Assembly (NCBI GenBank): GCA_021808425.1
Contig: JAKBBS010000113.1
Location: 1-10,755 of the forward strand
Source of the DNA: Actinomycetes bacterium
GTDB lineage: Bacteria > Actinomycetota > Acidimicrobiia > Acidimicrobiales > Palsa-688
Length of the DNA: 10,755 nt
Direction: 5' to 3'
In this document: positions 8,212 to 10,755 of the stretch, one piece after another
Layout: each line of letters starts with the position of its first letter
Position numbering within the stretch: position 1 is the first letter of the stretch
Position numbers and translations under genes: made by a program
The notes under the pieces: model-generated
The model's input: the letters and a program-made list of their open reading frames with translations, nothing else
The model's database searches: none
Told to the model about the DNA's origin: nothing

Positions 8212-8222
8212 CTCCTTCCTCC
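8212..8222 (-). promoter_or_regulatory. Tandem Shine-Dalgarno sequence of acpP
   Basis: The minus strand reads GGAGGAAGGAG followed by ACAG and the acpP ATG. It contains two good anti-16S matches, GGAGG and AAGGAG, four and about ten bases from the start. It is the strongest ribosome binding site in the window and decides the start at 8207 over Met12. High translation fits ACP, an abundant protein in bacteria. Confidence 0.75.
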
Positions 8223-8245
8223 AATCGATCATCGTAGCTAGGCGG

Positions 8246-8261
8246 GAGCGCAACCACGCTC
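8246..8261 (-). other. Small hairpin in the plsX-acpP gap
   Basis: The minus strand has GAGCG, a six-base loop TGGTTG, then CGCTC: a five-pair GC-rich stem just after the plsX stop. No U tract follows, so it is not a standard rho-independent terminator. It could protect a processed mRNA end or partly slow transcription, but a stem this short may be chance. The rest of the 57-base gap is mainly the acpP ribosome binding site. Confidence 0.3.
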
Positions 8262-8264
8262 GAC

Positions 8265-9251
8265 TCAGCCGGCAGGCGCTACAGCTGCCGCCAGTTGGGA
8301 TACGAGGCCGTCGGCGACCGCCCGGTCGGCGACGCCGATGGCATTGACGATAGCCCTCGCCGAGGACGATCCGTGGCTGATGACACAGACGCCGTCCACA
8401 CCGAGCAGGACCGCTCCACCGTAGGTTTCGGGATCCAACTCGGCCGCAAGAGGCAACAACGTCGCCAGGATGGCATCCGACGCGCTTTTGTCAACCCCCG
8501 GCGAGCGCAGGGCTTTGACGACGGCACCCATTGCGAACTTCATGGATCCCTCGAGCGTCTTGAGCACGACGTTACCGGTGAATCCGTCCGTTACGACTAC
8601 GTCAGCTGCGTCCGACATGACGTCGCGACCTTCGACGTTACCGATGAAGTCGACTCCCGGGCCCGCCGCCCCGTTGCGGAGGAGGGCGAACGCCTCCTTG
8701 GCGAGGGAGTTACCTTTGCCCGGCTCCTCCCCGATCGACAGCAACCCGACCCTCGGGCGCTCGACACCGAGGCGGACACGGGAAAAGACGGCCCCCATCT
8801 GTGCGAACTGCACGAGCCACGCAGCGGAGCATTCTGCGTTCGCTCCCGAGTCGGCGAGGACCGTCGGTGTAGAACCGGGGACAGGGATCACTGTGGCTAT
8901 CGCCGGGCGGGCGACTCCCTTGATCCGACCGAACCGGAAAAGGGCCGCGGCCATCGCGGCCCCGGTGTTTCCGGCACTCACCATCGCGCTTGCATGGCCG
9001 TCGCGTACGGCTTCGGCGGCTCGAATCAGCGAGGAGTCCTTTTTGTGGCGCACCGCCCTGCCCGGGTCCTCGTGCATCTCGATGACCTCTAGCGCCGTCA
9101 TCACCGGGACGTCGCCAGTGTCCCCCATCCGGTCCGGGTCCCCAACAAGAACCACGTCGTGTCCCGCGCTCAACGCGTCTCGAGCGCCGGCGACGATCGC
9201 ATCGGGCGCACGGTCGCCACCCATGCCGTCGACGGCTACAGGTAAGGCCAT
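8265..9251 (-). CDS. plsX: Phosphate acyltransferase PlsX
   Basis: PlsX converts acyl-ACP and phosphate to acyl-phosphate, which PlsY then uses to acylate glycerol-3-phosphate in phospholipid synthesis; it acts at the inner face of the membrane. The 328-residue length is typical. Family motifs in order are DGMGGDRAP (8-16), SAGNTGA (92-98), DSGANAEC (134-141), IGEEPGKGN (173-181), GNVEGRD (204-210), DGFTGNVVLKTLEG (222-235) and GVDGVCVISHGSSS (284-297). The ATG lies 13 bases after rpmF; a GAGGG that overlaps the rpmF stop codon is the likely ribosome binding site, so translation of the two is probably coupled. acpP follows after 57 bases. I saw no FapR-like operator of the Bacillus type. Confidence 0.97.
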   Translation of the reverse strand: MALPVAVDGMGGDRAPDAIVAGARDALSAGHDVVLVGDPDRMGDTGDVPVMTALEVIEMHEDPGRAVRHKKDSSLIRAAEAVRDGHASAMVSAGNTGAAMAAALFRFGRIKGVARPAIATVIPVPGSTPTVLADSGANAECSAAWLVQFAQMGAVFSRVRLGVERPRVGLLSIGEEPGKGNSLAKEAFALLRNGAAGPGVDFIGNVEGRDVMSDAADVVVTDGFTGNVVLKTLEGSMKFAMGAVVKALRSPGVDKSASDAILATLLPLAAELDPETYGGAVLLGVDGVCVISHGSSSARAIVNAIGVADRAVADGLVSQLAAAVAPAG

Positions 9252-9264
9252 GCCGTGGCGGCCC

Positions 9265-9444
9265 TCAGCCGACTTCTACAGCCTGGCGACCCTTGTACCA
9301 GCCGCATGTAGGGCACACCACGTGCGGAAGCTTGGCGTTGCGGCACTGCGGGCAGATGCTCCTGGCGGGAACCGACAGTGTCCATGCGCTCGCCCGGCGG
9401 CTGCGGCTCTTGGCCTTCGAGGTCTTCTTCTTGGGGACAGCCAT
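9265..9444 (-). CDS. rpmF: 50S ribosomal protein L32 (zinc-ribbon form)
   Basis: L32 is a small large-subunit ribosomal protein. The 59 residues start [18 protein letters not shown], the standard basic opening, and contain CPQC (Cys31, Cys34) and CPTC (Cys44, Cys47), a zinc ribbon. The zinc-binding version matters because some actinobacteria keep a second, cysteine-free L32 for zinc starvation; no such copy is in this window. I chose ATG 9444 because it gives the family N-terminus and has an AAGGA site seven bases upstream. A GTG 33 bases earlier would add residues foreign to the family. The DUF177-rpmF-plsX order is widespread across bacteria. Confidence 0.97.
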   Translation of the reverse strand: MAVPKKKTSKAKSRSRRASAWTLSVPARSICPQCRNAKLPHVVCPTCGWYKGRQAVEVG

Positions 9445-9451
9445 AATCAGA

Positions 9452-9456
9452 TCCTT
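9452..9456 (-). promoter_or_regulatory. Ribosome binding site of rpmF
   Basis: AAGGA on the minus strand, seven bases before the ATG at 9444. It settles the rpmF start in favour of this ATG over the GTG at 9477. Confidence 0.65.
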
Positions 9457-9501
9457 GCAGGACGGGCCGGACGACACCAGCTTGACGTGGGACGATATAA
9501 T

Positions 9502-9984
9502 CTAGCCGGTCGGCAAGCACCTGCAGGGAGCGTCGTTGCGATTTGCCCCGCAGCTCGGGCACAACCCGGCGCAATCGTCTCGGCAGAGGGGCGCGACGGG
9601 GAGCTCAAGGAGAAGTGCGTCGCGCACGAGGGGCCCGAGGTCGAGCATCTCCGACTCGAGAGGGTAGGTCTCCTCGTCGTCGTCGGGCTTCTCGTGGCGC
9701 CGCCGGGGCCGGTAGAGCTCCCTGACCTCGCAGGTTATGACTCCCCGAACGCTGGAGAGGCAACGTCGGCACTCCCCCTCCCACACCGAGCTGACCGAGC
9801 CTTCGACTTCGATGCCGCCGTCGAGCGCCGACAGCACCACGTCCGCGCTGACATCGCTTCCCGCAGCCACCCTGCTTTCGGCGACCTCAAGCTCGCCGAC
9901 TCGCCCGACCCTCACCTCACGCCTTGAACTTCCGGGGACCCTGCGCAGAGTGGTGACAGCTACGAGCCAGGGGTCCTTCGCCAC
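9502..9984 (-). CDS. DUF177 (YceD-family) protein with cysteine-rich C-terminus
   Basis: This 160-residue protein belongs to the DUF177/YceD family. In the family, a link to 23S rRNA accumulation or large-subunit assembly has been proposed; the exact role is not settled. Visible marks are ECRRCLSSVRG (71-81), the core motif of the family, an acidic patch (about 98-113), then LELPVAPLCRDDCAGLCPSCGANRN (about 126-150, given as its parts: LPVAPLC, CAGLCPSCG, NRN) and a final CRC. In all there are nine cysteines; the last cluster (134, 138, 142, 145, 154, 156) looks like a zinc site. The start is GTG at 9984, directly after the TGA of the preceding gene, with AGGA about ten bases upstream, so coupling is likely. 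The neighbouring rpmF supports a ribosome-linked role. Confidence 0.9.
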   Translation of the reverse strand: MAKDPWLVAVTTLRRVPGSSRREVRVGRVGELEVAESRVAAGSDVSADVVLSALDGGIEVEGSVSSVWEGECRRCLSSVRGVITCEVRELYRPRRRHEKPDDDEETYPLESEMLDLGPLVRDALLLELPVAPLCRDDCAGLCPSCGANRNDAPCRCLPTG

Positions 9985-10554
9985 TCAGGCGAAGTCCTGG
10001 TCGAAGAAGTCCTCGTCCTCGCCAGAACCTTGCGCGGACTCCCCGTACGGGCCCGGGTTGTCATCGGGTCGCGGCGGCGTGTAGGCGAGCTTCTCCCGGC
10101 CCGCCGACACCGTCTTGATGGTCCGGTCGAGGACAACCTCGAACGCTGCCAGCTTCTGGTCGCAGTAATCCTCCGCCTCCATCCGCAACCGTCGAGCTTC
10201 GTTGCGCGCTTCCTCCACTACCCGCCTCGCGGTAATGTTCGCTTCGCGAACGATCTCCGTGCGCTGCACCATCCGTTCCGCCCGGGCGCTGGCAGCGTTG
10301 ACAATCTCTTCACCCTCGCGTGCCATCCGTGCGAGGTAGTCGTCGCGTTCGCGCATCAGCCAGCGAGCCTGGCGTAGTTCCTCGGGGAGCGTTTGGGAGG
10401 CCTCGTCCAGGAGCTCCAGCACCTCTTCTTTGTTGTCGAGCTTCACAGACGACGACAGCGGCAGCGCCCGGGTCCCTTCGATGATCTCGATGACGCGCCG
10501 TATGAGCGACTCGGTGTCGTTGCCTCCATGTTCGAAACCCGCGTCAAAAGTCAT
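9985..10554 (-). CDS. DivIVA-domain coiled-coil protein, SepIVA-like
   Basis: The 189 residues are mostly a charged coiled coil (about 43-150) of the DivIVA-like type. After a short N-terminal region comes TESLIRRVIEIIEGTRALPL (14-33), resembling the start of DivIVA-like proteins, then a long Arg/Glu/Ala-rich helix (for example ARAERMVQRTEIVREA and ARRVVEEARNEARRLRMEAE). The C-terminal tail (about 160-189) is Pro/Gly-rich, then acidic with aromatics: GEDEDFFDQDFA. No catalytic motif is visible. In mycobacteria the gene in this position, beside the DUF177 gene and upstream of rnc-mutM-smc, is sepIVA, an essential septation factor; function here is inferred from position and architecture, not close identity. 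A role as a generic coiled-coil scaffold is the alternative. It starts 13 bases after coaD and abuts the DUF177 start. Confidence 0.8.
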   Translation of the reverse strand: MTFDAGFEHGGNDTESLIRRVIEIIEGTRALPLSSSVKLDNKEEVLELLDEASQTLPEELRQARWLMRERDDYLARMAREGEEIVNAASARAERMVQRTEIVREANITARRVVEEARNEARRLRMEAEDYCDQKLAAFEVVLDRTIKTVSAGREKLAYTPPRPDDNPGPYGESAQGSGEDEDFFDQDFA

Positions 10555-10559
10555 CGGAA

Positions 10560-10567
10560 CCTCACCT
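10560..10567 (-). promoter_or_regulatory. Ribosome binding site of the SepIVA-like gene
   Basis: The minus strand reads AGGTGAGG, partly overlapping the coaD stop codon, and GAGG ends five bases before the ATG at 10554. It supports that start and suggests coupling to coaD translation. Confidence 0.6.
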
Positions 10568-10755
10568 TCACGAACGACCGGCGCCGTTCGCCGTAGGAAA
10601 CTTTGCTACGAGACGTTCCATCACCGGGGCCGGGACGGTGCCACGGATCCGCGACGCACCCCCGTAGTGGGCGAAATCGCGCACGTACTTCGACGCTATG
10701 AACGAGTACTCCGACGAGCACGGGATGAAAAGCGTCTCGATACCGGCGACTTTCT
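10568..10755 (-). CDS. coaD: Phosphopantetheine adenylyltransferase, C-terminal fragment (cut by the window edge)
   Basis: Translating the minus strand from 10753 gives 61 residues ending in TGA at 10568: KVAGIETLFIPCSSEYSF, then IASKYVRDFAHYGG, GTVPAPVMERLVAKFP and a short polar tail. The ETLF-P-EYSFI-S-VR-A--GG-V--PV layout is the C-terminus of CoaD, which joins phosphopantetheine to AMP from ATP, the fourth step of CoA synthesis. The ATP-contacting stretch usually reads ISSS; here it is IASK, a visible departure. The start and nucleotide-binding N-terminus lie beyond the right edge. Placement before a SepIVA-like and DUF177 gene agrees with actinobacterial gene order. This open frame is not long, so the call rests on the motif and context. 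Confidence 0.88.
   Translation of the reverse strand, partial: KVAGIETLFIPCSSEYSFIASKYVRDFAHYGGASRIRGTVPAPVMERLVAKFPTANGAGRS

Noticed and set aside
8246..8261. Hairpin after plsX as a transcription terminator
   Set aside because: The stem is only five pairs and no U tract follows; acpP continues directly downstream on the same strand.
8295..9092. A 265-codon plus-strand open frame opposite plsX
   Set aside because: It has no motif and lies wholly within plsX, whose family motifs are all present on the minus strand.
9265..9477. Longer rpmF starting with GTG at 9477
   Set aside because: It adds eleven residues not found at the start of L32, while the ATG at 9444 has a good ribosome binding site and the standard N-terminus.
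9482..9501. Plus-strand TTGACG followed by TATAAT, like a sigma-70 promoter
   Set aside because: The two boxes are only eight bases apart, not about seventeen, and it would drive transcription against every gene in the window. On the minus strand the same AT-rich patch has no matching -35 box for rpmF.
8470..9927. A 485-codon plus-strand open frame opposite plsX, rpmF and the DUF177 gene
   Set aside because: It runs across three well-identified minus-strand genes and their gaps, has no recognisable domain, and its Pro/Arg/Ser/Ala-rich content is what antisense frames of GC-rich genes give.

Overview
This window is a single, tightly packed run of twelve genes, all on the minus strand, with no break longer than about 60 bases. 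It reads as the conserved housekeeping block of a high-GC Gram-positive bacterium (Actinomycetota). Three things point there: the roughly 60-65% GC judged by eye, a DivIVA/SepIVA-like coiled-coil gene next to a DUF177 gene and coaD, and an FtsY that begins with a membrane helix. An rpmF-plsX-acpP segment between DUF177 and rnc, a small-gene order I do not recall from mycobacteria, hints at a deep-branching lineage such as Acidimicrobiia or Thermoleophilia. That placement is inference only.

In transcription order (right to left) the layout is: the 3' end of coaD (coenzyme A synthesis); a SepIVA/DivIVA-like coiled-coil protein; a DUF177/YceD zinc-motif protein; rpmF (ribosomal protein L32); plsX and acpP (phospholipid and fatty acid synthesis); rnc (RNase III); mutM (8-oxoguanine repair); smc (chromosome condensation); ftsY and ffh (the two GTPases of the signal recognition particle pathway); and the 5' end of rpsP (ribosomal protein S16). 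Both edge genes are cut by the window.

The genes supply basic growth functions: CoA, which donates the phosphopantetheine arm of ACP, then acyl transfer for membrane lipids, ribosome parts and RNA processing, DNA repair and segregation, and membrane protein targeting. Spacing runs from 0 to 60 bases, so long co-transcripts are likely. I saw no convincing internal promoter or rho-independent terminator, no tRNA or other RNA gene, no mobile element, no CRISPR array and no large repeat.

No new system is evident. The best second look is the acpP-rnc junction. The acpP stop codon lies in the rnc frame, and the only ATG/GTG/TTG before the RNase III catalytic motif is a TTG ten bases further on, with no Shine-Dalgarno sequence. 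By contrast acpP itself has a doubled, very strong ribosome binding site.
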